64,000 bases of DNA from Bradyrhizobium yuanmingense (GTDB taxonomy: Bacteria > Pseudomonadota > Alphaproteobacteria > Rhizobiales > Xanthobacteraceae): assembly GCF_900094575.1 (NCBI RefSeq), contig NZ_FMAE01000003.1:496001-560000 (forward strand). The letters are read 5' to 3'. A model generated the notes under the pieces. It did not search any database and was not told the DNA's origin. It was given only the letters and a program-made list of their open reading frames with translations. Shown in pieces: positions 42,757 to 52,175 of this stretch. Positions within the stretch are counted from its first letter, which is position 1, and each line of letters opens with the position of its first letter. The translations under genes were made by a program, and so were the position numbers.

Positions 42757-42877
42757 CGCCCGCGTGGCGTTTCGGCGGAGGGCCCGGGCGTTGCGATGGC
42801 GGTTCTCTCGCTTCCGCACGCGCGATCGGTGAAACATTAAAGAACACCTTAACAATTAAGGCCTAGCTTGGCCCGCC

Positions 42878-44317
42878 ATGACTGATCAGGTCGTCTCCAG
42901 CGCGGTTCAACCGTTTTCGGCGCGTGCAGCGCTCCCTTGGTCTGTGGGGCTCGCCGTCTACGCTGTGTTGCTGGCCGTCGGCCCGAAGCTGCTCGGAGAT
43001 CCCGACAGCTATTCTCACGTCGAGCTCGGGCGCTGGATCATGGCGCATGGGACCCTGCCGACGAGTGATCCATTTTCGTTTTCGAAGCATGGCGCGCCTT
43101 GGATCACGTTCGAATGGCTGTCGGAAGTCATCTATGCCGGAGCCTACGTCCTGTCCGGCTGGTCCGGCGTCGTCGTCGTCGCGGCCGCGGCGATCGCACT
43201 CGCCTTTGGTCTGCTCACATACTTCCTGCTGCGCGAGCTGTCGCCGACCCAGACGCTGATCATGGTGATCGCGGCCGTCATCCTGACGGCGCCGCACATG
43301 TTGGCGCGGCCACACGTGCTCGTGATGCCCATCATGGTGATCTGGGCGGCTGCCCTGGTGCGTTGCATGGATCATGGCAGGCCGCCACCATACTGGGCCC
43401 TGCCGCTGCTGGTCGTGTGGGGCAATCTGCACGGCAGCGGAGTGCTGGCGCTTGGCTTGATTGGACCCGTGGTGCTCGAGGCGCTGCTGCGCGAGGAGCG
43501 AAGCCAATGGCCACGCGTGCTGCTGCGCTGGGTGCCATTCACACTGCTTGCCGTCGCCGCATCCTGCCTGACGCCGCATGGGCCGGAACCGCTGCTGATG
43601 CCGATCACGACACTCGGCCTCGGTCCCGCGCTCGCCTGGATCGCGGAATGGCGGCCGCAGGATTTCAGCCGCATCGGCGGCTTCGAGCTGCTGTTGCTGG
43701 GGGGCATCTTCGCGCTCTCGCGCGGTGTCACGCTGCCGGTCGTGCGGACCCTGGTGGTGATCGGCTTGCTCCATTTCGCGCTGGCGCAGATGCGCAATGC
43801 GGATCTGCTGGCCATGCTGGCGCCGCTCTACCTCGCGGCCCCGCTGGCCCGGAGGTTCGGCGGGCCGAGCGGGAACGAGACCGACCGCTCCTCGCGCGGC
43901 TTGAACCTGGCGGCATTCGGCATCTTGGCCGCGATGAGTGGATTGGCGCTGGCGCGCGACATCCGGCCGGCTCCCCTCATCACCCCCGAGGCGGCCGTCG
44001 CCCGTGCCGACCTCGCCAAGGCGGGGCCGCTGCTCAACGATTATTCCTTCGGCGGCTATTTGGTCTTTGCCGGCATCCCGACCTTCATCGACGGCCGCGC
44101 GGAACTGTTCGGCGGACCGTTCATCGAACGCTACAATCGCGCCCTGGCGCTGATTGACCTCGCAGATTTTCTCAAGCTGCTCGACGACTACAAGATCAGC
44201 GCGACGCTGCTCGCACCGAATACGCCCGCCACAGCGATGCTTGACCGGTTGCCGCACTGGCAGCGCGTGTACAGCGACGATGTGGCGGTCGTCCACAAGC
44301 GCCGAGAGATGCAGTAA
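42878..44317 (+). CDS. Polytopic membrane protein, paralog of the 47049-48539 gene
   Basis: A 479-residue protein with about eleven hydrophobic segments and a soluble C-terminal region (about 365-479) containing NDYSFGGYLVFAGIPTFIDGRAELFGG. The region around GDPDSYSHVELGRWIMAHGTLPTSDPFSFSKHGAPWITFEWLSE lies between the first two helices; a loop of this kind with acidic residues is typical of GT-C-fold lipid-linked glycosyltransferases. The protein shares order and motifs with the gene at 47049 on the other strand, so the two arose by duplication. Function is unknown; sugar transfer across the membrane is my inference. Confidence 0.7.
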   Translation: MTDQVVSSAVQPFSARAALPWSVGLAVYAVLLAVGPKLLGDPDSYSHVELGRWIMAHGTLPTSDPFSFSKHGAPWITFEWLSEVIYAGAYVLSGWSGVVVVAAAAIALAFGLLTYFLLRELSPTQTLIMVIAAVILTAPHMLARPHVLVMPIMVIWAAALVRCMDHGRPPPYWALPLLVVWGNLHGSGVLALGLIGPVVLEALLREERSQWPRVLLRWVPFTLLAVAASCLTPHGPEPLLMPITTLGLGPALAWIAEWRPQDFSRIGGFELLLLGGIFALSRGVTLPVVRTLVVIGLLHFALAQMRNADLLAMLAPLYLAAPLARRFGGPSGNETDRSSRGLNLAAFGILAAMSGLALARDIRPAPLITPEAAVARADLAKAGPLLNDYSFGGYLVFAGIPTFIDGRAELFGGPFIERYNRALALIDLADFLKLLDDYKISATLLAPNTPATAMLDRLPHWQRVYSDDVAVVHKRREMQ

Positions 44318-44381
44318 CAACAGCTCGGCAGCATCATCGAAGACCAGGTGTTGGCCTCACGTCCGAGGTGATTGCAGCAGA

Positions 44382-45377
44382 TCACTCGTTGATTGCGTGT
44401 TTCGCGGGTGCAGTCGCCGCCTCGTTGCGATCGAAGCCGGCTCGCTTCTGGACCACGTACAGTGGACGGCGCTTTACTTCGGCATGGATGCGGCCGACGT
44501 AAAGGCCCACGATCCCCGTCATCAGCATGTTCATTCCACACAACAGCGAGAGGAGGACGATGGTCGAGGACCAGCCGGTCACGAGATGAGCGTCGTTGCT
44601 CAGCCACATCACGACGACCCAGCCGCCGTAGAGCAGTGCGAATGCCGAGACGGTCAATCCGCACCAGATCGCCAGGCGCAAGGGCAGATCGGAAAAGCCG
44701 AGCGCGGCGTTCACCGCGAGCCGGATCATCTTGAACAGGGGGTACTTGGTCTCGCCCGCGGCGCGCTCGAGGCGATGGAACGTGACCTCGGCCTGGCGGA
44801 AGCCGAGCCAGGCGATCATGCCGCGTACGAAGCGATCCTGCTCCGGCATCTGCCTGAGCGCGTCCAGCACCTTGCGATCGATCAGGCGGAAGTCGCCGAC
44901 GTCGGCGGGGATGCCGACGGAGGACATCTTGCCGAGCAGCCGGTAGAACAGGTGTGCGGTCGCGCGCTTGAATCGGCTCTCTCCCTCGCGCGACAGGCGG
45001 CGGGCGTGGACGACGTCGTTGCCTTCCTGCCATTTTGCGATCAATTGCTCGATCACTTCGGGCGGATCCTGCAGATCGGCGTCCATGACGATGATCGCGT
45101 CGCCCTGCGCGGCGTCCATGCCGGCGGTGATGGCGACTTGATGGCCGAAATTCCGCGACAGGCCGATATAGCGAAAGCGGGCGTCGCGCACAGCGAGTGC
45201 CTGTAGCACGATCGAGCTGGAATCGCTGCTGCCGTCGTCGACGAAAATCGCCTCTGCCGGCCCGTCGAGCCGGGACAGCAGGAAGTCGAGCCGGCGCAAC
45301 AATATCGGCAGTACGGCTTCCTCGTTGAAGACGGGAATGACGAGGCTGTAGCGGATCGGTCCGGAATTGGCCGCCAT
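44382..45377 (-). CDS. GT2 glycosyltransferase, GtrB/DPM1-like with two C-terminal helices
   Basis: A 331-residue protein with a GT-A catalytic domain: YSLVIPVFNEE at the start, the FVDDGSSD nucleotide-binding site, IVMDADLQDPPEVI with the metal-binding DAD, and the RFVRGMIAWLGFRQ loop. Two hydrophobic segments follow at about 235-255 and 265-290. Such enzymes load a sugar onto undecaprenyl phosphate on the cytosolic side, for later transfer by polytopic partners. The start at 45377 gives the normal N-terminus. It is convergent with the 42878 gene and lies next to two other membrane-protein genes on its own strand, supporting a shared glycan pathway. Confidence 0.88.
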   Translation of the reverse strand: MAANSGPIRYSLVIPVFNEEAVLPILLRRLDFLLSRLDGPAEAIFVDDGSSDSSSIVLQALAVRDARFRYIGLSRNFGHQVAITAGMDAAQGDAIIVMDADLQDPPEVIEQLIAKWQEGNDVVHARRLSREGESRFKRATAHLFYRLLGKMSSVGIPADVGDFRLIDRKVLDALRQMPEQDRFVRGMIAWLGFRQAEVTFHRLERAAGETKYPLFKMIRLAVNAALGFSDLPLRLAIWCGLTVSAFALLYGGWVVVMWLSNDAHLVTGWSSTIVLLSLLCGMNMLMTGIVGLYVGRIHAEVKRRPLYVVQKRAGFDRNEAATAPAKHAINE

Positions 45378-45441
45378 GCGAAGGAGTCCAGCTGGGTTGC
45401 AGGGACGGAAGTCTACGGGCAGGTGGTTAAGGTCGCCTTTC

Positions 45442-47052
45442 TCAGGACTTGCGGCGAATCCTGTAGAGCACGAACCGATCCGAGGTCTCCAATAGTTCCA
45501 GCAGATCCGGCAGCGGGTTTGCGGCCCGCGGTCCCAGCACATAGAGGTAGTCGAAATCCCGGTGCCAGGTGCGGACAAAGCGCGGCGAGTCCGCCGGCGG
45601 GTGGCCCGCTGCTATCGCGGTGAGCAGGCCTGAGGACACCAGTCCGCCATCCGGAGTGGCAAGATGGCGCACGGCCTCGACGGCCCGAACAGGCTGCTTG
45701 CCCGCCTCCGTGAAGAGATTGGGCACGAACGCATTGGCATAGTGCACCGCCAGCGTTGGCGCATAATACATCGGATACGCCGTGAGATCGGCGAAGGGCG
45801 GGTCGCCAGCTTCGTCCGCATTGCTGACGAGGACGCGCGAGCCACGTTCGACCTTGCGGAACGACTCGACAATGGCCGCGTAGTCAGTGCGGTAGGGCAG
45901 CCATACCGTGAAGACAACGGCGAGATTGATCAGCGTGATGCCGCCGATCGCAGCGAGTGCAGCCATCCGCCAAGCCCGGCTTGGCAGCGACAGCGAGCAG
46001 AACGCCGGCAGGATCAGCGCCGCAGCAGGAAACACGCGGAGGTCGGCGAAAGAGGTCCCGAACAGCCTCGAGGGAATGGCCACGTACAGGAGCGCAAGAC
46101 CGAGCGCGATCCAAATCCCGGCGGGCTCGAGCCTGAGCAAGCCGCGCCTTACGGCGAACAGCAACGCGGTCATGAGGGTCAGCCCGGTCACCGCCGCGGC
46201 CGTCAGATTGTAGCCGTTCATGATGCGGAGCGGCCAGACCGGCTTGAATGCGAGGAACCAATCGTTGCCTTGGCTTCCGATCGCGCCTGCCGTGACATGC
46301 ATGATCGCAAGCAGCGCAAGCGCCGGTAGGGCCAGCGCGCCAAGCCGCGCGGCCGCGACGGAATACGCGACCCGCCCTTGGCGGACGCGCGACAGCTCGA
46401 AAAGGCCGAGCGTTGCGCCATAGATGCCGAGCGAAAAGAAATGCGCCACATAGAGCGCGGCGACGAAGATCAGATTGGCCATGAAGCGCAGCGGCCAGGG
46501 GCCTTCCGCCAGCATCAGATAGACGGCGATGCCCCAGAGCGCGAGGCCGAGCCCGAACTCGAAGTTCACGAAACCCCAGCTGAACGGCAGGCAATAGAGC
46601 AAAGCGAGCGCGGCGAAGCCGGCGAGATGGATGCGTCCCTTCCTGACCCATTCGAGCAGAAGCGCACCGGTGACGATCAGGACCTGGCTCAGCAGGAGAA
46701 ACAGCCGCGTCGCGTTCTCGACGCTCATCAGCCGCGCCAGCTGCGGGACCAGCAGGTCCATTCCGAGGTTGGGATAGAAGGCCCACCTCACCTCGTAATA
46801 CGGATTTGCACCCGCGGTGCCGTTCTGGCTCAGAACAGACATGCGGGCGAGGTGATTGGGATAATCGACCATCGCCGGAATGGGCGTCAGCAGCACCGGA
46901 ACAAACGAGACTACAGCCAGCATCGCAAGCACGATCATCGCCACGGCTCGGTCCGGGGCGGAACGCGCCGGATCTGTCAGGATCGGCTTGCTGGAAGGAA
47001 CCATCTGATGAAGTCGCTGAGGCCGAAGACGCGCGCTGGAGCGGGTCGTCAC
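45442..47052 (-). CDS. Large polytopic membrane protein, glycosyltransferase-like
   Basis: A 536-residue protein with about ten to eleven transmembrane segments and an extracytoplasmic C-terminal portion (about 385-536, with SNADEAGDPPFADLTAYPMYYAPTLAVHYANAFVPNLF). MVDYPNHLARM after the first helix is an acidic loop like those of GT-C enzymes. I do not recognise a named family. It starts with GTG and overlaps the stop of the upstream gene by four bases, so it is translationally coupled to it. The GT2 gene follows on the same strand, making a likely three-gene operon. Confidence 0.7.
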   Translation of the reverse strand: MTTRSSARLRPQRLHQMVPSSKPILTDPARSAPDRAVAMIVLAMLAVVSFVPVLLTPIPAMVDYPNHLARMSVLSQNGTAGANPYYEVRWAFYPNLGMDLLVPQLARLMSVENATRLFLLLSQVLIVTGALLLEWVRKGRIHLAGFAALALLYCLPFSWGFVNFEFGLGLALWGIAVYLMLAEGPWPLRFMANLIFVAALYVAHFFSLGIYGATLGLFELSRVRQGRVAYSVAAARLGALALPALALLAIMHVTAGAIGSQGNDWFLAFKPVWPLRIMNGYNLTAAAVTGLTLMTALLFAVRRGLLRLEPAGIWIALGLALLYVAIPSRLFGTSFADLRVFPAAALILPAFCSLSLPSRAWRMAALAAIGGITLINLAVVFTVWLPYRTDYAAIVESFRKVERGSRVLVSNADEAGDPPFADLTAYPMYYAPTLAVHYANAFVPNLFTEAGKQPVRAVEAVRHLATPDGGLVSSGLLTAIAAGHPPADSPRFVRTWHRDFDYLYVLGPRAANPLPDLLELLETSDRFVLYRIRRKS

Positions 47053-48539
47053 TTCGAAGGCGCCGCGGTCGCGCCGTCTGCGGCGTCGCGCACGTGGATC
47101 ACGGCGATGTCGTCCGCATAGATCCGCTTCCAGCCCGTGAGCTGGTCGAGGATCTGCGGGCCCGGCGCATCCGCGCCCAGCAGTGTCGCATCGATCTTGT
47201 GCTCGTCGAGCAGGCGCGGCAACAGCTCGGGCTTCTTGCCCTCGGTCGCCTTGAAGAAGTCCATGATGAATTTCTCGCCGTAGAGCTCGGCGCGGCCGTC
47301 GACGAAAACAGGAATATCGCGCGAGATCAGATAGCCGCCGAACTGGTAGGCGTTGAAGACGCGCTGCACCTTGCGTTGCTCGAGCAGGTCGACCGCCGCG
47401 ACCGGCGTCTGCGTCATCGTGAAGGTGAAGCGGTGGTGCCCCAGATAGAGCGAGGTCGAGGTCCAGCTTGCCGCCACGATCATCAGCGCGCCGAGCGCCG
47501 TGACATAGCGGCCGGGCCAGCTGTCGGCACCGGCGGGCTCAAGCGCCGGCTGCGGGAACATCTCGCCGAGCGGCTTTGCCAGCACCAGCGGCACCAGGAA
47601 TGCAAATGCGTCGATGCTCCTGACGTGGCTCAGCGCGCTCCAGGTCAGGAAGAGGATCAGGAAGATCCGGGGTGCCGACAGCACCAGGCCGCGATAATAA
47701 CCGAATGCGATCAGGGCGAGCAGGGCGCCTTCGAACGGGGTGAACGTGGCGAAGTTCGCCGGCATCCATTCGACGATCAGCGTCAGCAATTCGCCGAGGC
47801 TGAGGATGTTGGTCGCGCCCTGCAGCGTTCGCCAGCCGTACGGCGTGCAGCAGCTCGCGATCAGCGCCCCGATTCCGAACAGCACCCAGCGCATGAACAG
47901 GGCGAGCCGCCGTCCCTTCTCGGCATGCTCGACCGCTTCGAGCGAGATCGGGCCGATCAGCGCGAGCCCGAGCACGAAGCCGCCGTGCAGGTTCGCCCAC
48001 AGCGCCATCAGCGGCAGCCAGGTCCAGGACGGCGCGCTCCGGCGGCTCGCAGCCGCCATCAGCAAGCCGACCCACGCCACCATCACCGGCAGCGCCAGAA
48101 TATGCGGCCGCGCCAGGACGTGATGGATCGACAGCAGCAGCGCCAGCATCGCGAACAGCACCGCGCGCGGGGCTCCGATATGCGCCTCGAGCAGATACAC
48201 GAGGATCGCGAGTGCGAGCGCGATGGCGGCCGCGGTGAGGATGACGGGGCCTGCCCAGCCCCATTGTGCATGCGAGAAGGAGAACGCGACCTGCGACAGC
48301 CAGGACGTCGAGATCCACGGCGCGCCCGTCCGCGTGAAGGAATAGAAATCGATCATGGGCATGGCGCGGTGATCGAGGATCCATTGCCCGATCTTGATCT
48401 GCCAGAACGAGTCGGAATCCTGAAGCAGCGTATCGCCCAGGAACAGGAAGAACAGATAGGCGCCGGCGCCGACGCACAACGGCACCAGGGCACGCGCGCG
48501 GCCCTGCACCGCGATGCTGTTGGCGAAAGAAAGGGACAT
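47049..48539 (-). CDS. Polytopic membrane protein, paralog of the 42878-44317 gene
   Basis: A 496-residue protein with about eleven membrane helices. DSDSFWQIKIGQWILDHRAMPMIDFYSFTRTGAPWISTSWLSQ and VLARPHILALPVMVAWVGLL align with the equivalent segments of the 42878 product, and FNAYQFGGYLISRDIPVFVDGRAELYGEKF matches its C-terminal domain. The two copies are in opposite orientation and bracket two other glycan-type genes. The loop between the first two helices is acidic, as in GT-C transferases. It is the first gene of the minus-strand operon and probably takes part in building or moving a surface saccharide. Confidence 0.7.
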   Translation of the reverse strand: MSLSFANSIAVQGRARALVPLCVGAGAYLFFLFLGDTLLQDSDSFWQIKIGQWILDHRAMPMIDFYSFTRTGAPWISTSWLSQVAFSFSHAQWGWAGPVILTAAAIALALAILVYLLEAHIGAPRAVLFAMLALLLSIHHVLARPHILALPVMVAWVGLLMAAASRRSAPSWTWLPLMALWANLHGGFVLGLALIGPISLEAVEHAEKGRRLALFMRWVLFGIGALIASCCTPYGWRTLQGATNILSLGELLTLIVEWMPANFATFTPFEGALLALIAFGYYRGLVLSAPRIFLILFLTWSALSHVRSIDAFAFLVPLVLAKPLGEMFPQPALEPAGADSWPGRYVTALGALMIVAASWTSTSLYLGHHRFTFTMTQTPVAAVDLLEQRKVQRVFNAYQFGGYLISRDIPVFVDGRAELYGEKFIMDFFKATEGKKPELLPRLLDEHKIDATLLGADAPGPQILDQLTGWKRIYADDIAVIHVRDAADGATAAPSK

Positions 48540-48836
48540 GCCGTCTCGTCGTCCTGGTTGTTCTTGCCGGCCCGAGCGGGCGGCATTGGACCACGCCGGT
48601 CATAACTTCGGGTAAACCGGCCGCGCCAGGCCGGCGTCAGATGCTTACAATTTAACGGATTGTTTCGAACTTGGATTTACCATGGGCCGATACACGCAAT
48701 CCGCTCGGTGTTTACGCAGCCGAATTAACTGCGGTGCAATTCTTTGCCTCTACGTTCAGTTGCCATGGTCGGGCGGCGCTGGGAAGCCGAAGAGACCAGA
48801 TCAGTTGTAGCCTCGTGTACTCATTTGGAGCACTCT

Positions 48837-49001
48837 ATGAAGAACCTCGTTGCGCGTTTCATGAAGGATGAATCCGGCGCCACCGCCATTGAATACGGCC
48901 TGATCGCTGCCGGCATCGCGCTGGCGATCATCACCGTCGTCAACAACCTCGGCACCACGCTGAACACGAAGTTCAGCTCGATCTCGACCAGCCTCAAGTA
49001 A
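48837..49001 (+). CDS. Flp/TadA-system type IVb pilin
   Basis: A 54-residue pilin precursor. The leader MKNLVARFMKDESG is followed by ATAIEYGLIAAGIALAIITVV. Cleavage after Gly14 gives a mature helix with Glu at +5 and Tyr at +6, the class IVb signature. Flp pilins polymerise into adhesive fibres through the Tad/Cpa machinery. GGAG precedes the start at 48837, and a terminator directly follows. No prepilin peptidase, secretin or ATPase gene is in this window, so the assembly genes must lie elsewhere, if they are used. It lies between glycan-type membrane-protein genes. Confidence 0.92.
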   Translation: MKNLVARFMKDESGATAIEYGLIAAGIALAIITVVNNLGTTLNTKFSSISTSLK

Positions 49002-49029
49002 GGCCGGACGACCAGCGGAATAGCGAAGG

Positions 49030-49054
49030 GCCCCGTCATCGACGGGGCTCTTTT
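49030..49054 (+). terminator. Terminator after the Flp pilin gene
   Basis: GCCCCGTC and GACGGGGC pair perfectly around an ATC loop, followed by TCTTTT, 28 bases after the pilin stop. A clean Rho-independent terminator, consistent with a highly expressed single-gene transcript. Confidence 0.85.
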
Positions 49055-49168
49055 GCGTTGTCCAGGAATCGGCGCGGGGCGTTCGACGATCAGGCTTAAG
49101 CCTCCTTCAAGCCACTCGGGTGTATGGCTTGGGCGCATCCGCCTCACATCATCGCGCAAGGAAGCCGC

Positions 49169-50398
49169 ATGGCCGAAGCCTCCTCCGTTCCGCCTGCAAT
49201 CGGCCGTCACGGTGCGGTCCCAGCGATCCTCGTCAACATCTCCTTCGTGCTGGCGATCGTCACGCTGGCGTATTTTCCGACGGCCTATCTCGCCCATCTC
49301 TGGATCTTTGACGCCGACGGGCGCGGCATCCCCACTGATTTCGTCAACGTCTGGGCGGCCGGAAGACTGGCGCTCGAGGGGCATCCCGCGCAGGCCTGGG
49401 ATTGGGACATTCAGAAGCAGGTCGAGCTTGCGCTGCTCAAGCAGGATTTCGTCGGCCATTTCGCCTGGCACTATCCGCCGCCCTTCCTGTTCGTCGCGTC
49501 CTTCCTCGCGCAATTTCCCTATGCGATCGCCTTCATCGGCTGGGCCGCCTTCAGCATGGTGCCTTATCTCGCCGTGATGCGCGCGATCATCGGACGCAAT
49601 GCGGGCCTTGTGATTGCGGTTGGATTTCCGGCAGCCTTCCTCAACATCCTGGTCGGGCAGAACGGTTTCCTCACGGCCTCGCTGATCGGCGGCATGCTCT
49701 ATCTGCTGCCGACGCGGCCGGTGCTGGCCGGCATCTGTCTCGGCCTTCTCAGCTACAAGCCGCAATACGGTCTCTTGTTTCCGCTGGTTCTCTTCGCCGC
49801 CGCCGAATGGACCGTGCTGTTCAGCGCCGCGATCGTCACCGTTGCGATCGCTGCACTATCCTGGTTCGCCTTCGGCACCGAAAGCTGGCAGGCGTTCTTC
49901 CACTGGATTCCGATGTTCTCCCAGGCCTTTCTGACCGAGGGCAGGGCGCCCTGGTTCAAGATGCAGAGCATCTTCGCGCTGGTGCGCTATCTCGGCGGCA
50001 CCGAGCAGCTCGCATGGATCTTCCAGTGGGTGTTGACCACAGCTGTTGCCGTGGCGCTGGTCGTGGTGTGGCGGAGCCGGCTGCCCTACGCCCTCAAGGC
50101 AGCGATGCTCGCCACGGCGACGCTGCTCACGACGCCCTATCTTTTCATGTACGATCTGGTCGTGCTGGGCATCGCGGTGGCGTTCCTCATCCGCGCCGGG
50201 CTCGATGAAGGTTTCGCACGCCACGAGGTGATGGCGCTGGCGCTCGTCTTCGCGCTGCTTGCGAGCTTCCTGTTTCTCGGGCAACCGGTCGGCTTCCCGG
50301 CGATCCTGATCGTGTTCGGGCTGATCCTCGGACGCTGCGCAGCCTGGCGGAGTGCCGAGGCCGCATCGGCGCAGCTCGCTCTCACGCGAACGAGCTGA
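49169..50398 (+). CDS. GT87-like membrane mannosyl/glycosyltransferase (DUF2029)
   Basis: A 409-residue polytopic protein of the GT87/DUF2029 type. HYPPPFLFVASFL, FLNILVGQNGFLTASLIGGMLYLLPTRPVLAGI and LLSYKPQYGLLFPLVLF are the characteristic loops. About ten transmembrane helices are visible. GT87 enzymes use polyprenyl-phosphate sugars to extend glycans on the outer face of the inner membrane. The ATG at 49169 follows AAGGAAG; an in-frame ATG at 49124 is less well placed. A second GT87-like gene lies at 50943 on the other strand. The GT2 enzyme at 44382 could supply the lipid-linked sugar. Confidence 0.85.
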   Translation: MAEASSVPPAIGRHGAVPAILVNISFVLAIVTLAYFPTAYLAHLWIFDADGRGIPTDFVNVWAAGRLALEGHPAQAWDWDIQKQVELALLKQDFVGHFAWHYPPPFLFVASFLAQFPYAIAFIGWAAFSMVPYLAVMRAIIGRNAGLVIAVGFPAAFLNILVGQNGFLTASLIGGMLYLLPTRPVLAGICLGLLSYKPQYGLLFPLVLFAAAEWTVLFSAAIVTVAIAALSWFAFGTESWQAFFHWIPMFSQAFLTEGRAPWFKMQSIFALVRYLGGTEQLAWIFQWVLTTAVAVALVVVWRSRLPYALKAAMLATATLLTTPYLFMYDLVVLGIAVAFLIRAGLDEGFARHEVMALALVFALLASFLFLGQPVGFPAILIVFGLILGRCAAWRSAEAASAQLALTRTS

Positions 50399-50507
50399 GG
50401 AACTCGGTCACGCTCTGATCGGATTTGAGACGCTAGAATTGAAAGACTTTTGGGGCCGAAGAACTGGTACGCTGCCAATGTAGGCGAAATTCCCGCGAGA
50501 GAGTACC

Positions 50508-50720
50508 ATGGACGCAGAGCCAGCCGCGAGATTCAAACTACATATAGAGCGGAGCATTGAGGAGCTATCCCGGGCGCTCGCGCTTGCCCAAGAAGCCTCT
50601 TCAGCAGAAGAGTTCCTGAGATTGAGAACGTCGGTCGGCGATATCATCGCTCGAATAGACACCATGCTTCACGACAACATTTACAATAATCATCCCAAGC
50701 TGGATGGGATGAAAGGGTGA
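50508..50720 (+). CDS. Hypothetical small helical protein
   Basis: A 70-residue protein with no signal peptide or membrane segment. Residues about 8-56 look like two amphipathic helices (FKLHIERSIEELSRALALAQEASSAEEFLRLRTSVGDIIARIDTML). GAGAGAG precedes the ATG, and the codon use is less G/C-rich than in neighbouring genes, as in the whole 50.4-52.2 kb stretch. I recognise no family. It lies between two GT87-like genes, with about 110 bases before and 220 after. A small cytosolic regulator is possible, but nothing in the sequence shows it. Confidence 0.55.
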   Translation: MDAEPAARFKLHIERSIEELSRALALAQEASSAEEFLRLRTSVGDIIARIDTMLHDNIYNNHPKLDGMKG

Positions 50721-50942
50721 CAGGTATCGCCCGCTTTGGGTCCAAAACGGTCTGCCGGCTGAAAGCCGGAGATTGTCGGCTGAGCGCCGGAAGCGAAACG
50801 CGGCTCCCAATTTACTGAAGCTTCGCGCTCATTTGATGCACAACCGATGGATGTTGCGCCTTCGCACGAGGGATGTCCGCGCGTGAGAACGCTGCTCAAG
50901 ATTGCCCTCGTGATGGTGTCACGCAATAGGAGATGTCGCCAC

Positions 50943-52175
50943 TCAAGCTAACGCTGGCGACGTCACTGACGAGGCTTGCTTTGATCTATCATTGGACAAC
51001 CGCCACAGCAGACGAGCGGCGAACAAGGGGTGGATCAGTAAAGCAATCGGTATTTGCGCGAAGCCGAATGGAAACATCCGAATAGGCAGCATCCACAACG
51101 CAAGCGAAAGAATTTGATCGGCGAATGCTTCGTTTCCGCGCTGACGCAGAAGCGCGACAATCCATCCGAATACGACCATGTCGTAGTTCATGATCCAGGG
51201 TGAAAACAAGAAGGTGGCGGTAACGAAGAGCGCTAGTGAGAGGATCGGATCGCGCTTGCGCCAGAACGTCCAAACTACCGCACCGACGGCGCATACCGAC
51301 GCCGCTCCTTGCACCACCCAGGCCAAATCAGCGGGAAGACCCGCAAGGCGGGCGTTGATCAAGGCTGAGGCAACGATCGGCCAGCCCATGATACCTGCCA
51401 CGTCGAGCAGTTCGTGCTGTTGCGGCAAAACTTTATGCCAATATGCGATCCAGATTTCTGGCCCAAACCATGCTGCAGTCGCGGCGACAAGCGACACCGT
51501 CATGACGACGGCTGAACCAATGACTCGCCAGTGCCCTCCCAGCACCAGCACGATCGGAAGCAGGAGTCCGAGTTGCGGCTTGATAGTCAGCATACCAAAC
51601 AAAATTCCAGCGAGTATCGGCCGCCGCTCGAGGTTTGCCAGACCGCCGATCAAGAGCGCAGCGGTCAAGAAGCCATTTTGGCCGAGGAATACGTTAACCG
51701 TGACGGCAGGTGCGACGGCCAGAAACACCCAGTATTTTCGTTCGACACCACATGATGTTGCCGCCCAAACGTACAGGGCAAGCCCGGTGACGCACCACAC
51801 AATGTACGACGGCAGAAAACCGAGCAAACCAAAGGGCCAAATGAAGAACAGAAGATGCGGCGGATACGACCAATACAGAGGTGCCAAATCGGGAATGCCG
51901 GTCACCTTCGCTATCGCAGCCATGTAGGCGCTGGAATCAAACCAGTCCGCAGGGCCGCCGGAAAAAGCCGATCGGCCGCCTATCCAAGTGTTCAGAAAAT
52001 CTCGACCAACCGGAAAGCCGCCTGGGTCACGTACGAACGATGGGAACGACTGGGCTGCTGCCAGTTGGAAGTCAAATATGACAACCGCCAGCAGAATGGC
52101 CGCAGCGACCACGGTGAGGGACGCGTAGATCCTTACTGATGCTGGATTGCCTGTGCCAAGCTTGCCATGACTCAT
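50943..52175 (-). CDS. GT87-like membrane glycosyltransferase (DUF2029), lower GC
   Basis: A 410-residue polytopic protein with the same GT87/DUF2029 loops as the 49169 product: LYWSYPPHLLFFIWPFGLLG, VFLGQNGFLTAALLIGGLANLERRPILAGI and MLTIKPQLGLLLPIVL. About ten helices span the membrane. The gene is visibly less G/C-rich than its neighbours (one 60-base line I counted has 33 G/C), suggesting a separate origin. The start at 52175 gives the usual short N-terminus before the first helix; the frame stays open for 35 more codons. Sugar and acceptor are unknown. Confidence 0.83.
   Translation of the reverse strand: MSHGKLGTGNPASVRIYASLTVVAAAILLAVVIFDFQLAAAQSFPSFVRDPGGFPVGRDFLNTWIGGRSAFSGGPADWFDSSAYMAAIAKVTGIPDLAPLYWSYPPHLLFFIWPFGLLGFLPSYIVWCVTGLALYVWAATSCGVERKYWVFLAVAPAVTVNVFLGQNGFLTAALLIGGLANLERRPILAGILFGMLTIKPQLGLLLPIVLVLGGHWRVIGSAVVMTVSLVAATAAWFGPEIWIAYWHKVLPQQHELLDVAGIMGWPIVASALINARLAGLPADLAWVVQGAASVCAVGAVVWTFWRKRDPILSLALFVTATFLFSPWIMNYDMVVFGWIVALLRQRGNEAFADQILSLALWMLPIRMFPFGFAQIPIALLIHPLFAARLLWRLSNDRSKQASSVTSPALA

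Noticed and set aside
40732..42855. A 707-codon minus-strand frame
   Set aside because: Antisense to the USP and APC genes; composition dominated by Arg, His, Gln and Asp.
42837..42859. TTAA boxes before the 42878 gene
   Set aside because: The spacings are 8 and 3 bases, not the 7 needed for a CtrA site.
46806..48605. A 599-codon plus-strand frame
   Set aside because: Antisense to the two membrane-protein genes; highly charged with no hydrophobic or domain structure.
50690..50926. A 78-codon minus-strand frame
   Set aside because: It overlaps the end of the 70-residue gene and resembles decayed repeat sequence sometimes seen between Bradyrhizobium genes; no start signal.
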